DNA from: Paracoccaceae bacterium
GTDB taxonomy: Bacteria > Pseudomonadota > Alphaproteobacteria > Rhodobacterales > Rhodobacteraceae
Direction of reading: 5' to 3'
Assembly: GCA_027013095.1 (NCBI GenBank)
Contig: JALUYI010000014.1
Coordinates: 21,812 to 85,811, forward strand
Length of the DNA: 64,000 bases
Made by a program: the position numbers and the translations under genes
Notes under the pieces: model-generated
The model's input: the letters and a program-made list of their open reading frames with translations, nothing else
Told to the model about the DNA's origin: nothing
The model's database searches: none
Shown: one piece after another, positions 42,270 through 51,130 of the stretch
How the letters are laid out: each line of letters begins with the position of its first letter
How positions within the stretch are numbered: the stretch's first letter is position 1

Positions 42270-43871
42270 TCAGCTGTTGATCCACCAGCGTTCCGGGGCC
42301 TTGGAGCCGTCAAGCTCCCAGTTGCCGGCCATGGTGTCGGAGTGGCCCACCTTTTTGTCGAGCCCGGCGATCAGGTTGGCGAACATCGGCACGATGGCAC
42401 CGCCGTCCTCATTGATGAGGGCCTGACATTCGTAATACATCGCCCGGCGTTTTTTCTGATCCAGCTCCTTACGGGCGGCTTTGACGATCTTGTTAAACTT
42501 GATCGCGGCGGGGGTTGTTTTCCATGCGGTGTCGTTCCATTTGGTGTCCGCTGTATAGGCCGCCGAGAACATCCAGTCCTCGGTCGGGCGTCCGCCCCAA
42601 TAGGCCGCGCACCAGCCCTTTTTGTTCCAGACGTTGGACCAATAGCCGTCGTTGGGTTCGCGCACGACGTCGATCTTGATCCCCGCCTGTGCGGCCGAGG
42701 CCTTTAACAGCTGGGCGGCATCTACAGCGCCAGCAAATGCGGCGTCCGAGGCCGACAGCTTGAGCGTGCCGGAAAAGCCCGATTTCTTGTAATGGAAGCG
42801 GGCCTTGTCGGCGTCGAACTCGCGCTGGGGCAGGTCGCCATTGTGGAACTGGTTGGCGACCGAGATTGGGTGGTCGTTGCCCAGAACCCCGTGGCCCAGC
42901 AGGATCTTGTCCACCATTTCCTGACGCTTGACCGCCAGTTTCAGCGCCATACGCAGATCGGCATTGTCAAAAGGTTTGTGGTCCAGCCGCATCGGGAAGG
43001 TATAGTGCAGCGTGCCGGTGATTTCGATGATGTTGACCGTGGGCACCCGTTTCAGCAGATGCACGGTTTTGGGGTCAACCCGGTCGATCACGTCCACCTC
43101 GCCGTTCATCAGGGCGTTCTGCCGTGCCGTGGTATCGACGATGGAAAGCTGCAGCAGCTCGTCGATATAGCCGGCGTTCTCTTTCCAGTAATCGGCGTAA
43201 TGGGTCGATTCCGCCCGCACGCCGGGTTCAAAATTCTTCAGAACAAGGCTGCCGGTGCCGATGCCGCTGGCCCAGTCGATGGTGCCGTCGCCCTTGCTGG
43301 GCCGGATGGCAAAGTGGTAATCCGACACGATAAAGGGGAAATCGGCGTTGCCGTTGGCCAGTTCAAAGACCACCGTGTTGCCGTCAGCCTTGATCGATTT
43401 GACGGCGCTCAACAGGCCTTTGCCGGCGGATTTGGAATCCTTACCGCGATGGTGGTTAAAGCTGTCGATGACATCCTCGGTGGTCAGGGACTTGCCATTG
43501 TGAAAGGTCACGCCCTTGCGCAGATTAAAGCGCCAAGTCGCCGCATCGGCCGAGGCCTCATAGCTTTCGGCCAGTTCGGGGCGTAGTTTGCCGTCGGGGC
43601 CGACCTCGGTCAGGTGGTTGGCGATGGCATAGCCCAGAACCGCGGTAAAGCCGTTTTCAAACGTGCCCGGATCCAGCGAATCGGTGGTCGAGCCGTGCCC
43701 CTGCCCGATCCGCAGCGTTCCGCCCTTTTTGGGGGTCGCGGCTTCGGCCTTGACGGCCAGCATCGAGGCCGCCGAAATGGTCAGGCCAAGGGCGGTGGCG
43801 CCTTGCATGAAACCGCGACGGCTGAGCTTGCCGCGGCTGTAAAGGTTCGACAGTTGGTCGATGGTTTTCAT
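42270..43871 (-). CDS. Peptide-type ABC transporter substrate-binding protein (DppA/OppA family, Tat signal)
   Basis: A cluster-5 (SBP_bac_5) binding protein of 533 residues. The twin-arginine signal is SRRGFMQGATALGLTISAAS, then KKGGTLRIGQGHGSTTDSLDPG. WRFNLRKGVTFHNGKSLTTEDVIDSF is the family signature. ATG 43871 is preceded by AGGGAG. It is divergent from its permease and ATPase genes. The ligand may be a di- or oligopeptide, a glutathione-like compound or another small solute; the sequence alone cannot decide. Confidence 0.9.
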   Translation of the reverse strand: MKTIDQLSNLYSRGKLSRRGFMQGATALGLTISAASMLAVKAEAATPKKGGTLRIGQGHGSTTDSLDPGTFENGFTAVLGYAIANHLTEVGPDGKLRPELAESYEASADAATWRFNLRKGVTFHNGKSLTTEDVIDSFNHHRGKDSKSAGKGLLSAVKSIKADGNTVVFELANGNADFPFIVSDYHFAIRPSKGDGTIDWASGIGTGSLVLKNFEPGVRAESTHYADYWKENAGYIDELLQLSIVDTTARQNALMNGEVDVIDRVDPKTVHLLKRVPTVNIIEITGTLHYTFPMRLDHKPFDNADLRMALKLAVKRQEMVDKILLGHGVLGNDHPISVANQFHNGDLPQREFDADKARFHYKKSGFSGTLKLSASDAAFAGAVDAAQLLKASAAQAGIKIDVVREPNDGYWSNVWNKKGWCAAYWGGRPTEDWMFSAAYTADTKWNDTAWKTTPAAIKFNKIVKAARKELDQKKRRAMYYECQALINEDGGAIVPMFANLIAGLDKKVGHSDTMAGNWELDGSKAPERWWINS

Positions 43872-44245
43872 TGTGAACTCCCTGTTCAATACGTCGTTTC
43901 CGGCGCGATCGGGTCGCGTAAATCCGGATTGTGGGCACAAGCGTGCCGCGCGCCCGACAAGTTTGATCGAAACGGATACCCCTTGGCAAGGATTATCTTG
44001 GCTCGATAACGTGAAGTTTCAGTAAAGCTCGGCATGCAAAATTTCACCAGATTTCGGGCGCCCGGGTCCCCTTGAGCGGGCGGCCATCTGCCATGTTGCT
44101 GACCGGAATAGCCGATGAGGGCGCCGCGATGAAGGCGAAAACATCCCGAGATTGAAACGATTTGACAAAAAACCGCTTTACTTGAAGGCGTCTTGCGTTA
44201 GCCTTGGGCAAAACAACGGCCTGACGTCACCGGGGGGAAATACGG
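43872..44245. other. Divergent promoter region of the peptide importer
   Basis: 374 bases between the binding-protein gene and the permease operon. It should hold two promoters. I see no RNA gene, strong repeat or convincing operator in it. Confidence 0.5.
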
Positions 44246-45226
44246 GTGCATCCCATTGTGAAAACAGTCTTGCAGAGGCTGGGTCTGGGCGTTGTCACGT
44301 TGTTTTTCGTGTCGCTCATCATCTTTAGCGCGATCCAGTTCCTGCCCGGAGACTTTGGCGAGGCCGTGCTCGGGCAATCGGCAACGCCCGAGACCGTCGC
44401 CGCCTTTCGCCGCGAGCTGGGTTTGAACAAGCCGGCCTATGTGCGTTATTTCGACTGGATCGGAGGGGTCGTGCAGGGGGATTTCGGCACCTCGTTTTCG
44501 GGGCGCGATTCCAGTGGCGTCGATCGCTCGCGCCCGGTGGTTGAGCTGATCGCCCCGCGGCTGGGCAATACCTTGTTTCTGGCGGGCATGACGGCGATTA
44601 TCGCGGTGCCTCTGGCCTTGTTTCTGGGGATTACCACGGCGCTTTACCGTAACTCGATCTATGACCGGGTGGTGAACGCGGTGACCTTGACCACCATTGC
44701 TACGCCCGAGTTTTTCGTTGCCTATATCCTGATCCTGTTTCTGTCCTCGCTCTATCCAGTGTTTCCTTCGCTGGCCAATATCGACCCCGGCATGTCGCTG
44801 GGCGACAAGATCATCAAGACCACCCTGCCGGCCCTGACCCTGACGCTGGTGATCGTGGCCCATATGATGCGCCAGACGCGAGCGGCGATCATCAACCTTC
44901 TGGCCAGCCCCTATATTGAAATGGCGCGGCTGAAGGGGATCTCGGCGCGCCGCATCATCCTGCATCACGCGCTGCCTAACGCCTGGGCGCCGATTGCCAC
45001 GGTCATTGCCATCAACCTTGCCTATCTGGTGGTGGGGGTGGTCGTGGTCGAGGTCGTTTTTGTCTATCCCGGCGTCGGGCAACTGATGGTGGATGCGGTG
45101 CGCACCCGTGACATTCCGGTGGTGCAGGCGGCGGCGCTGATCTTTGCCGCGACCTATATTCTGCTGAACCTGACTGCCGATATCATAGGTATCGTGACCA
45201 ATCCAAAGCTGCTGCACCCACGATGA
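44246..45226 (+). CDS. Peptide-type ABC transporter permease (DppB-like)
   Basis: A 326-residue permease, six helices. The start VLQRLGLGVVTLFFVSLIIFSAIQFLPGDF is typical of DppB. YIEMARLKGISARRIILHHALPNAWAPIATVI is the EAA loop. The GTG start at 44246 follows GGGGGGA. An exported loop (SFSGRDSSGVDRSRPVVELI) is usual for the family. It overlaps the next permease by 4 bases. Confidence 0.93.
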   Translation: MHPIVKTVLQRLGLGVVTLFFVSLIIFSAIQFLPGDFGEAVLGQSATPETVAAFRRELGLNKPAYVRYFDWIGGVVQGDFGTSFSGRDSSGVDRSRPVVELIAPRLGNTLFLAGMTAIIAVPLALFLGITTALYRNSIYDRVVNAVTLTTIATPEFFVAYILILFLSSLYPVFPSLANIDPGMSLGDKIIKTTLPALTLTLVIVAHMMRQTRAAIINLLASPYIEMARLKGISARRIILHHALPNAWAPIATVIAINLAYLVVGVVVVEVVFVYPGVGQLMVDAVRTRDIPVVQAAALIFAATYILLNLTADIIGIVTNPKLLHPR

Positions 45227-46137
45227 GCGATCCCGAGCAGACATATTCCGCCACCGCTGAAGTGGGGCAGATTCGCCGCCGTCGCTCGCGCCTTGAGCGC
45301 GCGTGGATCGAGTTGAAAAAAGCACCGCCCTCGGCAATTTTCGGGTTGGTGGTGATCGCAATCTATGCGTTTTTTGCCATTTTCGCCCATTGGGTTGCGC
45401 CTTACGGGCAGGCGGACAGTTCCTTTGGCGCCTATCTGCCCTGGGGGGGCGCGCATCTGCTGGGCACCGACCAGATTGGTCGGGACATCTATTCGCGGCT
45501 GATTTTCGGGGCCCAGAACACCATCGGGATTGCCCTTGTCACCACCATCATTTCCTTTGCGCTAGGCGGGGGGCTGGGCTTGATCGCGGCGATTATGCGG
45601 GGCTGGACCGATCTTATTCTGGCGCGGATGGTTGACGTTCTGATGGCCATTCCCGGTCTGATTTTCGCGCTGATGCTGCTGTCGATCTTTGGCTCCAGCA
45701 CCTGGGGGTTGATCATCATCATTGCGGTGCTGGATTCAACCCGGGTGTTCCGGCTGGCGCGGGCGGTCTCGATGAACGTCGTGGTGATGGAATATGTCGA
45801 GGCGGCCCGCCTGCGCGGAGAAAAGCTGGGGTGGGTCATGCGCCGCGAGATCCTGCCCAATATCCTGCCGCCGATGGTGGCGGAGTTCGGCCTGCGGTTC
45901 TCGTTTGTCTTTCTGACCATCGCCGCGCTCAGCTTTCTGGGCGTCGGGATTCAGCCGCCGACCGCCGACTGGGGCTCGATGGTGCGGGAAAATGCAACGC
46001 TGATCCAGTTTGCCAAATATGACCTCAAGGGGGCTATCACGCCGCTCTTGCCCGCCGGGGCGATTGCGCTGCTGACGGTGGCGGTCAATTTCGTCGTAGA
46101 CTGGTTTTTGCACAAGACATCGGGGCTGAAGGAATGA
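45223..46137 (+). CDS. Peptide-type ABC transporter permease (DppC-like)
   Basis: A 304-residue permease. LLGTDQIGRDIYSRLIFGAQNTIGIALV is the DppC signature. The EAA loop is YVEAARLRGEKLGWVMRREILPNILPPMVAEFG, then SFLGVGIQPPTADWGSMVRE. A basic N-terminal segment (IRRRRSRLERAWIELKKAP) precedes the first helix. It overlaps the ATPase gene by 4 bases. Confidence 0.94.
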   Translation: MSDPEQTYSATAEVGQIRRRRSRLERAWIELKKAPPSAIFGLVVIAIYAFFAIFAHWVAPYGQADSSFGAYLPWGGAHLLGTDQIGRDIYSRLIFGAQNTIGIALVTTIISFALGGGLGLIAAIMRGWTDLILARMVDVLMAIPGLIFALMLLSIFGSSTWGLIIIIAVLDSTRVFRLARAVSMNVVVMEYVEAARLRGEKLGWVMRREILPNILPPMVAEFGLRFSFVFLTIAALSFLGVGIQPPTADWGSMVRENATLIQFAKYDLKGAITPLLPAGAIALLTVAVNFVVDWFLHKTSGLKE

Positions 46138-47801
46138 GCGCAGCAAACGGAACCGGTGCGGGCGCAGGCAAAGGCGCGGGCAAAAACGGTGGTGACGTGT
46201 TGCTGCGGATGACCGATGTGGTCATCGACGGGTTTTCCGACGAGCGCTGGCACGAGATCATCAAGGGCGTCAACCTGACCCTGCGCCGCGGCGAAGTGCT
46301 GGGGCTGATCGGCGAAAGCGGGGCGGGGAAATCCACCCTCGGGTTGGGGGCGATGGGCTTTGTCCGGCCGGGCTGCCGCCTGACCTCGGGCGAGATCATG
46401 TTCGACGGGATGGAGCTGCGCCAGATGCCCGAGCGCGAAAAACAAAAGCTGTGGGGGACCCGCATGGCCTATGTCGCCCAATCCGCGGCGGCCGCGTTCA
46501 ATCCGGCGCATCGGCTGATCGACCAGACCATCGAAGCCAGTTTGCGCAAAGGTGACCTCAGCCCGAAAGAGGCCGAGGCGCGCGCCATTGACCTTTACCG
46601 CGCCATGCAATTGCCTGACCCTGCCGAGATCGGCTATCGCTATCCGCATCAGGTCTCGGGCGGGCAGTTGCAGCGGGCGATGACGGCGATGGCCATGGCC
46701 GCGCATCCCGATCTGATTGTTTTCGATGAGCCGACGACCGCGCTGGACGTCACCACTCAGGTCGAAGTGTTGGCCTCGATGCGCGAAGCGGTCGAGCAGT
46801 TCAACACCGCCGCCATCTACATCACCCATGATCTGGCCGTGGTGGCGCAGATGGCTGATCGGATCAAGGTGTTGCGTTACGGCGAAGAGATGGAAGAGGC
46901 CGAGACCCGCAAGATGCTGAAAGCGCCCGAGCACCCTTACACCAAATCCCTCTGGTCGGTGCGCTCGATCGCCAAAGAGCCCGAGACGAACGAGGATTAC
47001 ATTCTGCAGATCGAAGGCGTGGATGCCGCCTATGGCAAGGGGCTGAAGATACTGCATGACGTCAATATTGCCGTCCCGCGGGGGCGCACTGTGGCCATCG
47101 TCGGGGAATCCGGCTCGGGCAAGTCAACGACAGCGCGGGTGATCACCGGGTTGTTGCCACCCAGCGCCGGGCGGGTTCTGTTCAACGGCACGCCTTTGCC
47201 TGCGGCCCTGAAACAACGCCGAAAGGAGCAGTTGCAAAAGATCCAGATGATCTATCAGATGGCCGACACGGCGATGAACCCGCGCCATAGCGTCGCCGAG
47301 ATCATCGGTCGGCCGCTGGAGTTCTATCTTGGCCTGCGCGGGCGCGCAAAAGAGGCGCGGGTGCTGGAGCTTTTGCAGATGATCGAACTGGACGAAAGCT
47401 TTATGGACCGCTTACCCAGCGAATTATCCGGCGGCCAGAAACAGCGGATCTGCATTGCCCGCGCAGTCGCCGCCGAGCCTGAACTGATCATTTGCGACGA
47501 GGTGACATCGGCGCTGGACCAGATCGTGCAGGAGGGGATCCTGAAGTTGTTGTTGAAGCTGCAGCAGGATCTTGGGGTCAGCTATATTTTTATCACCCAC
47601 GATATTGCGACGGTTCAGGCAATCAGTGACGAGATCGTGGTCATGTTGCAGGGCCGGGTGGTCGAGCAGGGCCTGAAGACCGAGATCATGCACCCCCCAT
47701 ATCCCGAATATACCGAGCTTTTGCTGTCCAGCGTTCCCGAGATGGACCCGGATTGGCTGAGCAACCTTCTGGCCGCGCGTACCGGCACCGGGGACTTATA
47801 G
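46134..47801 (+). CDS. Peptide-type ABC transporter, fused tandem ATPases (DppD-DppF)
   Basis: A 555-residue protein with two complete nucleotide-binding domains, in place of separate DppD and DppF. NBD1: Walker A GLIGESGAGKSTLGLGAMG, signature VSGGQLQRAMTAMAMA, Walker B LIVFDEPTTALD. NBD2: Walker A AIVGESGSGKSTTARVITG, signature LSGGQKQRICIARAVA, Walker B LIICDEVTSALD. Each has an H-loop (ITHDLAVVA and ITHDIATVQ). The N-terminal 20 residues are Gly/Ala-rich. Last gene of the importer operon. Confidence 0.94.
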   Translation: MSAANGTGAGAGKGAGKNGGDVLLRMTDVVIDGFSDERWHEIIKGVNLTLRRGEVLGLIGESGAGKSTLGLGAMGFVRPGCRLTSGEIMFDGMELRQMPEREKQKLWGTRMAYVAQSAAAAFNPAHRLIDQTIEASLRKGDLSPKEAEARAIDLYRAMQLPDPAEIGYRYPHQVSGGQLQRAMTAMAMAAHPDLIVFDEPTTALDVTTQVEVLASMREAVEQFNTAAIYITHDLAVVAQMADRIKVLRYGEEMEEAETRKMLKAPEHPYTKSLWSVRSIAKEPETNEDYILQIEGVDAAYGKGLKILHDVNIAVPRGRTVAIVGESGSGKSTTARVITGLLPPSAGRVLFNGTPLPAALKQRRKEQLQKIQMIYQMADTAMNPRHSVAEIIGRPLEFYLGLRGRAKEARVLELLQMIELDESFMDRLPSELSGGQKQRICIARAVAAEPELIICDEVTSALDQIVQEGILKLLLKLQQDLGVSYIFITHDIATVQAISDEIVVMLQGRVVEQGLKTEIMHPPYPEYTELLLSSVPEMDPDWLSNLLAARTGTGDL

Positions 47802-47890
47802 AACCGACGCCGTTGCTGCTGGCCGCATGGGCAGTGGACGGCCTTGGCGTCGCAAGCCTTGGAGGCAAAAAAGCGCGAGATCAAAAATCA

Positions 47891-47930
47891 GAGGCCCCGA
47901 AAGCGGATCGGGGCCCCTGTTATTTTCGGG
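47891..47930. terminator. Terminator between convergent peptide and nucleoside importers
   Basis: GGCCCCGA (47893-47900), a 7-base loop and TCGGGGCC (47908-47915) form a strong stem, followed by TGTTATTTT. It can serve the ATPase fusion gene. Confidence 0.75.
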
Positions 47931-48003
47931 TCGGGTTTTTGCCGCTGATCACCCCTTGCCCGGTGCGGCCGCGGCCTTTCCGGGCAAGAGAGAGACGCGT
48001 GGC

Positions 48004-49086
48004 TCAGGCGGCGCTTTCGACGCCTTTGACGAACCAGTCGATGACGGCCAGATCCTTGTCGGCCATCACCTCGCCGGCCTTCACCCGCAATTTGCCGGCC
48101 TGATCGTAGATCGGTCCGGTAAAGATGTTGTAGGTGCCGTTCTTATAGCCGGCCTGAACCGCATCCGCCAGCGCCCGCACATCGGCCGGAACAGCCTTGT
48201 TGTAGGGTGCGATCTTGACCGTGCCTTCCTTGAATCCATCCCAGGTGTCGGCCGACTTCCATGTGCCGTCCAGAACCGCCTTGACCCGCTCGACATAGTA
48301 GGGGCCCCAGATGTCCTCGATCGCGGTCAGATGGGCGTGCGGCGCGAATTGCGACATGTCCGCCCCCTGACCAAAGCCATAGAGCCCGCGCTGTTCGAGA
48401 ATTTGCAGCGGGCCGGGGCTGTCGGTGTGGGTGGTGACGATGTCACAGCCGATATTGATCAGCGTTTCGGTGGCGGCGGCCTCTTTGGGCGGATCGAACC
48501 AGCTGTCGATCATCACCAGCTTGACGGTGGCGGCGGGGTTCTGCTTTTGCGCCGACAGGGCAAAGGCGTTTACCCCCAGAACCACCTCGGGCACCTTGTA
48601 TGAGCCGAGATAGCCAAGGGTGCCGGATTTGCTCATCTTGCCGGCAATGGTGCCCAGAACCGCGCGGCCTTCGTGGAACTTCGAGTTATAGGTTGCAACA
48701 TTCTTGGCCCGTTTGTAGCCGGTGCAATGCTCGAATTTGACATCCGGGAATTCCTTGGCGACCTGAATGGTCTGATCCATGTAGCCAAAGGATGTGGTAA
48801 AGATGATCTTGCATCCCTGATGAACGAGGTCGCGCATCACCGGGATGGCCGAGGCGTCTTCGGCGACGTTCTCGACATAGATCGTTTCGACCTGATCGCC
48901 CAGCTCGGATTCGACCTGCTTGCGGCCCTTGTTGTGGGCCCAAGTCCAGCCATAGTCGCCGATGGGGCCGAGAAAGACATACCCGACCTTCATTTTTTCC
49001 TTGGCGAATGCGGGGCCGCCCAGCATGGGCAGCGTTGCCGCAGCCCCCGCCGCCCCGATGAAATTCCGACGTGATAGTTTCCCCAT
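48004..49086 (-). CDS. BMP-family purine nucleoside-type ABC binding protein
   Basis: A basic-membrane-protein (BmpA/PnrA) family binding protein of 360 residues. It has a Tat-like signal (LSRRNFIGAAGAAATLPMLGG) and the mature start MKVGYVFLGPIGDYGWTWAHNKGR. Next come KIIFTTSFGYMDQTIQVAKEFPDV and HCTGYKRAKNVATY, characteristic of the family, which usually binds purine nucleosides. ATG 49086 is used; the frame's further extension is shadow. It is the distal gene of an operon with two permeases and an ATPase. Confidence 0.92.
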   Translation of the reverse strand: MGKLSRRNFIGAAGAAATLPMLGGPAFAKEKMKVGYVFLGPIGDYGWTWAHNKGRKQVESELGDQVETIYVENVAEDASAIPVMRDLVHQGCKIIFTTSFGYMDQTIQVAKEFPDVKFEHCTGYKRAKNVATYNSKFHEGRAVLGTIAGKMSKSGTLGYLGSYKVPEVVLGVNAFALSAQKQNPAATVKLVMIDSWFDPPKEAAATETLINIGCDIVTTHTDSPGPLQILEQRGLYGFGQGADMSQFAPHAHLTAIEDIWGPYYVERVKAVLDGTWKSADTWDGFKEGTVKIAPYNKAVPADVRALADAVQAGYKNGTYNIFTGPIYDQAGKLRVKAGEVMADKDLAVIDWFVKGVESAA

Positions 49087-49109
49087 TGAACTCTCCTTTT
49101 GTTGATGGT

Positions 49110-50033
49110 TCAGCTTGAAGCTAGAAATGGCTTGCCGAGGCAAGCGGGGGCACTGCTGCCGGTCTTTTCGCGCGCGGAAATGAACGCAATGGCAACAATG
49201 GTCATGAGATAGGGCATGGCCGCCCAGAATTGTGACGGCAGAAACGAGAAGCCGGCCGCCTTGGCGTAAAGTTCCAGCGCCATGAGCACGCCAAAGAAAT
49301 AGGCGCCCGCCAGAATCCGCCCGGTGCGCCAGCCGGCAAAAACCACTAGCGCCACCGCGATCCAGCCGCGCCCGGCGGTCATCCCTTCGGCCCACATGGG
49401 CGTGATGACCATGGTGAAATAGGCCCCCCCGATCCCCGCCATCGCGCCGCCAAAGGCGATGGCGCCATAGCGCACGCCCACCACCGAATAGCCAATGGAA
49501 TGGGCTGACAGATCGTTTTCCCCAACCGCGCGCAGGATCATCCCGGCCCGGGTCGAGCGCAGGAACCAGCCGACGACAAAGACCATGAAGATGGCAAAAT
49601 AGACGATGGGCGAATAGCCAAAAAACACCTTAAGGATGGGGTCGCGGGCCAAGGATGCAGGAAAGATCGAGCCAAAGACCGGGATGATCCGACCGGTAAA
49701 GGACAGACCCAGCAGCGACGAGAGGCCGCTGCCAAAGATGGTCAGGGCCAGCCCTGTTGCCACCTGATTCGAGTTCAACTGCAAGACCAGAACCGCAAAT
49801 GTCAGGGATGCCACAGCGCCGCCCGCCGCCGCCCCCAGAACGCCCAGCCACGGGTTGCCGGTGATTACTGTCACCGCAAAGCCCGAGATTGCGCCGATCA
49901 GCATCATGCCTTCGACCCCGAGGTTCAGGACCCCGGATTTCTCGACCACCAGCTCACCCAGTGCCGCCAGCAGGATCGGCGTGGTCAACCCGACGATGGT
50001 GACAATGGCCGCGATAATGAATGTCAGGCTCAT
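49110..50033 (-). CDS. Nucleoside-type ABC transporter permease (NupQ-like)
   Basis: A 307-residue permease with many helices. TTPILLAALGELVVEKSGVLNLGVEGMMLIGAISGF is the hallmark of this family (YufQ/NupQ). MILRAVGENDLSAHSIGYSVVGVRYGAIAFGGAMAGIGGAYF is the cytosolic loop. It lies 2 bases after the partner permease and 23 bases before the binding-protein gene. Confidence 0.92.
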   Translation of the reverse strand: MSLTFIIAAIVTIVGLTTPILLAALGELVVEKSGVLNLGVEGMMLIGAISGFAVTVITGNPWLGVLGAAAGGAVASLTFAVLVLQLNSNQVATGLALTIFGSGLSSLLGLSFTGRIIPVFGSIFPASLARDPILKVFFGYSPIVYFAIFMVFVVGWFLRSTRAGMILRAVGENDLSAHSIGYSVVGVRYGAIAFGGAMAGIGGAYFTMVITPMWAEGMTAGRGWIAVALVVFAGWRTGRILAGAYFFGVLMALELYAKAAGFSFLPSQFWAAMPYLMTIVAIAFISAREKTGSSAPACLGKPFLASS

Positions 50034-50035
50034 GA

Positions 50036-51130
50036 TTATTCTCCTGCCTCAACAGCGGCTGCCTTGCCGGGACGACCGACCAGACGCACACGGTAGCGCA
50101 CGAAGATGTCGCTGGCCAGAATGAAAAACAGCATCATTGCCTGAAAGATTCCGGCGGTCGAGTTGGGGATATGGACCGAGGTCTGTGCCACCTGTCCGCC
50201 GACATAGGTTACCGCCAGCACGATTCCGGCGATCAGACAGCCGATCGGGTGGAGACGGCCGAGAAAGGCGACGATAATCGCCGTAAAGCCATATCCCGAG
50301 GGAAACCCGAGGTTGATGTTCCTTAACGCGCCGCTCAGTTCCAGCGCTCCGGCCAGCCCGGCCATGGCTCCGCTGATCACCAGCGTCATCCAGATCGTCT
50401 GTCTGGTGTTAAAGCCGCCGTGGCGTGCCGCATCGGGCGCGCTGCCCACGACCCGGATCTGAAAGCCGAACACCGAGCGCGCCGTCAGCACCCAAAAGAC
50501 AAAGGGCAGGACAAAGGCAATGGCCACGCCAAGATGAATGGTCGTTCCGGGAAACAGGATCGGCAGCGTCTGGTCCGGCGCCAGCGGCGCGGTTTGCGGA
50601 AAGTTGCGCCCGTTGGGGTCTTTCCACGGCCCCCCGATCAGATAGCCGAGAACCTGAATGGCGACATAGGTCAGCATCAGGCTCGAGAGGATCTCGTTGA
50701 CCCGGTAATTGACCCGCAGCCAAGCGGGGATCGCCCCCCAGAAGGCCCCGCCAAGGACGCCGGCGGCGATCATCAGGGTGATGACGAAAAAGCCGCCCGT
50801 CGTACCAAAGGCCATGGCGACCCCGGCAGCGGCAAGGGCGCCGATGATATATTGCCCCTCGGCGCCGATGTTCCAGACCTGTGCCCGGTTGCCCAGCGAT
50901 ATGCCCAGCGCGATGATGACCAGAGGCGCGGCCTTGACCGCCACATCCTGCCATTTGTAGGCGGCCAGAAGCGGGGTGAAAAAGATATCGGTGACAGCGC
51001 GGATGCCGTCGATGCCGAGCGCATCAAAGACGATCAGGCCGATCAGCATGGTCAGCAGAACCGAGGCGATGGGCGTGGCCACCAACATGAAGACGCTCGG
51101 GTTGAGCCGTTTTTCCAGCTTAATACGCAT
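50036..51130 (-). CDS. Nucleoside-type ABC transporter permease (NupP-like)
   Basis: A 364-residue permease. Core blocks are PLVIIALGISLGNRAQVWNIGAEGQYIIGALAA, YRVNEILSSLMLTYVAIQVLGYL, VVGSAPDAARHGGFNTRQTIWM and GYGFTAIIVAFLGRLHPIGC. ATG 51130 has GAGGAT upstream and overlaps the ATPase stop by 11 bases. The longer frame lies inside the ATPase gene and is rejected. Confidence 0.93.
   Translation of the reverse strand: MRIKLEKRLNPSVFMLVATPIASVLLTMLIGLIVFDALGIDGIRAVTDIFFTPLLAAYKWQDVAVKAAPLVIIALGISLGNRAQVWNIGAEGQYIIGALAAAGVAMAFGTTGGFFVITLMIAAGVLGGAFWGAIPAWLRVNYRVNEILSSLMLTYVAIQVLGYLIGGPWKDPNGRNFPQTAPLAPDQTLPILFPGTTIHLGVAIAFVLPFVFWVLTARSVFGFQIRVVGSAPDAARHGGFNTRQTIWMTLVISGAMAGLAGALELSGALRNINLGFPSGYGFTAIIVAFLGRLHPIGCLIAGIVLAVTYVGGQVAQTSVHIPNSTAGIFQAMMLFFILASDIFVRYRVRLVGRPGKAAAVEAGE

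Noticed and set aside
44198..45361. A 387-codon reverse frame opposite the DppB-like permease
   Set aside because: It is a low-complexity His/Gln/Arg-rich translation typical of antisense to membrane proteins.
49084..49395. N-terminal extension of the BMP-family binding protein frame
   Set aside because: The extra 103 codons overlap the NupQ-like permease gene and precede a clear Tat-like signal and ATG at 49086.
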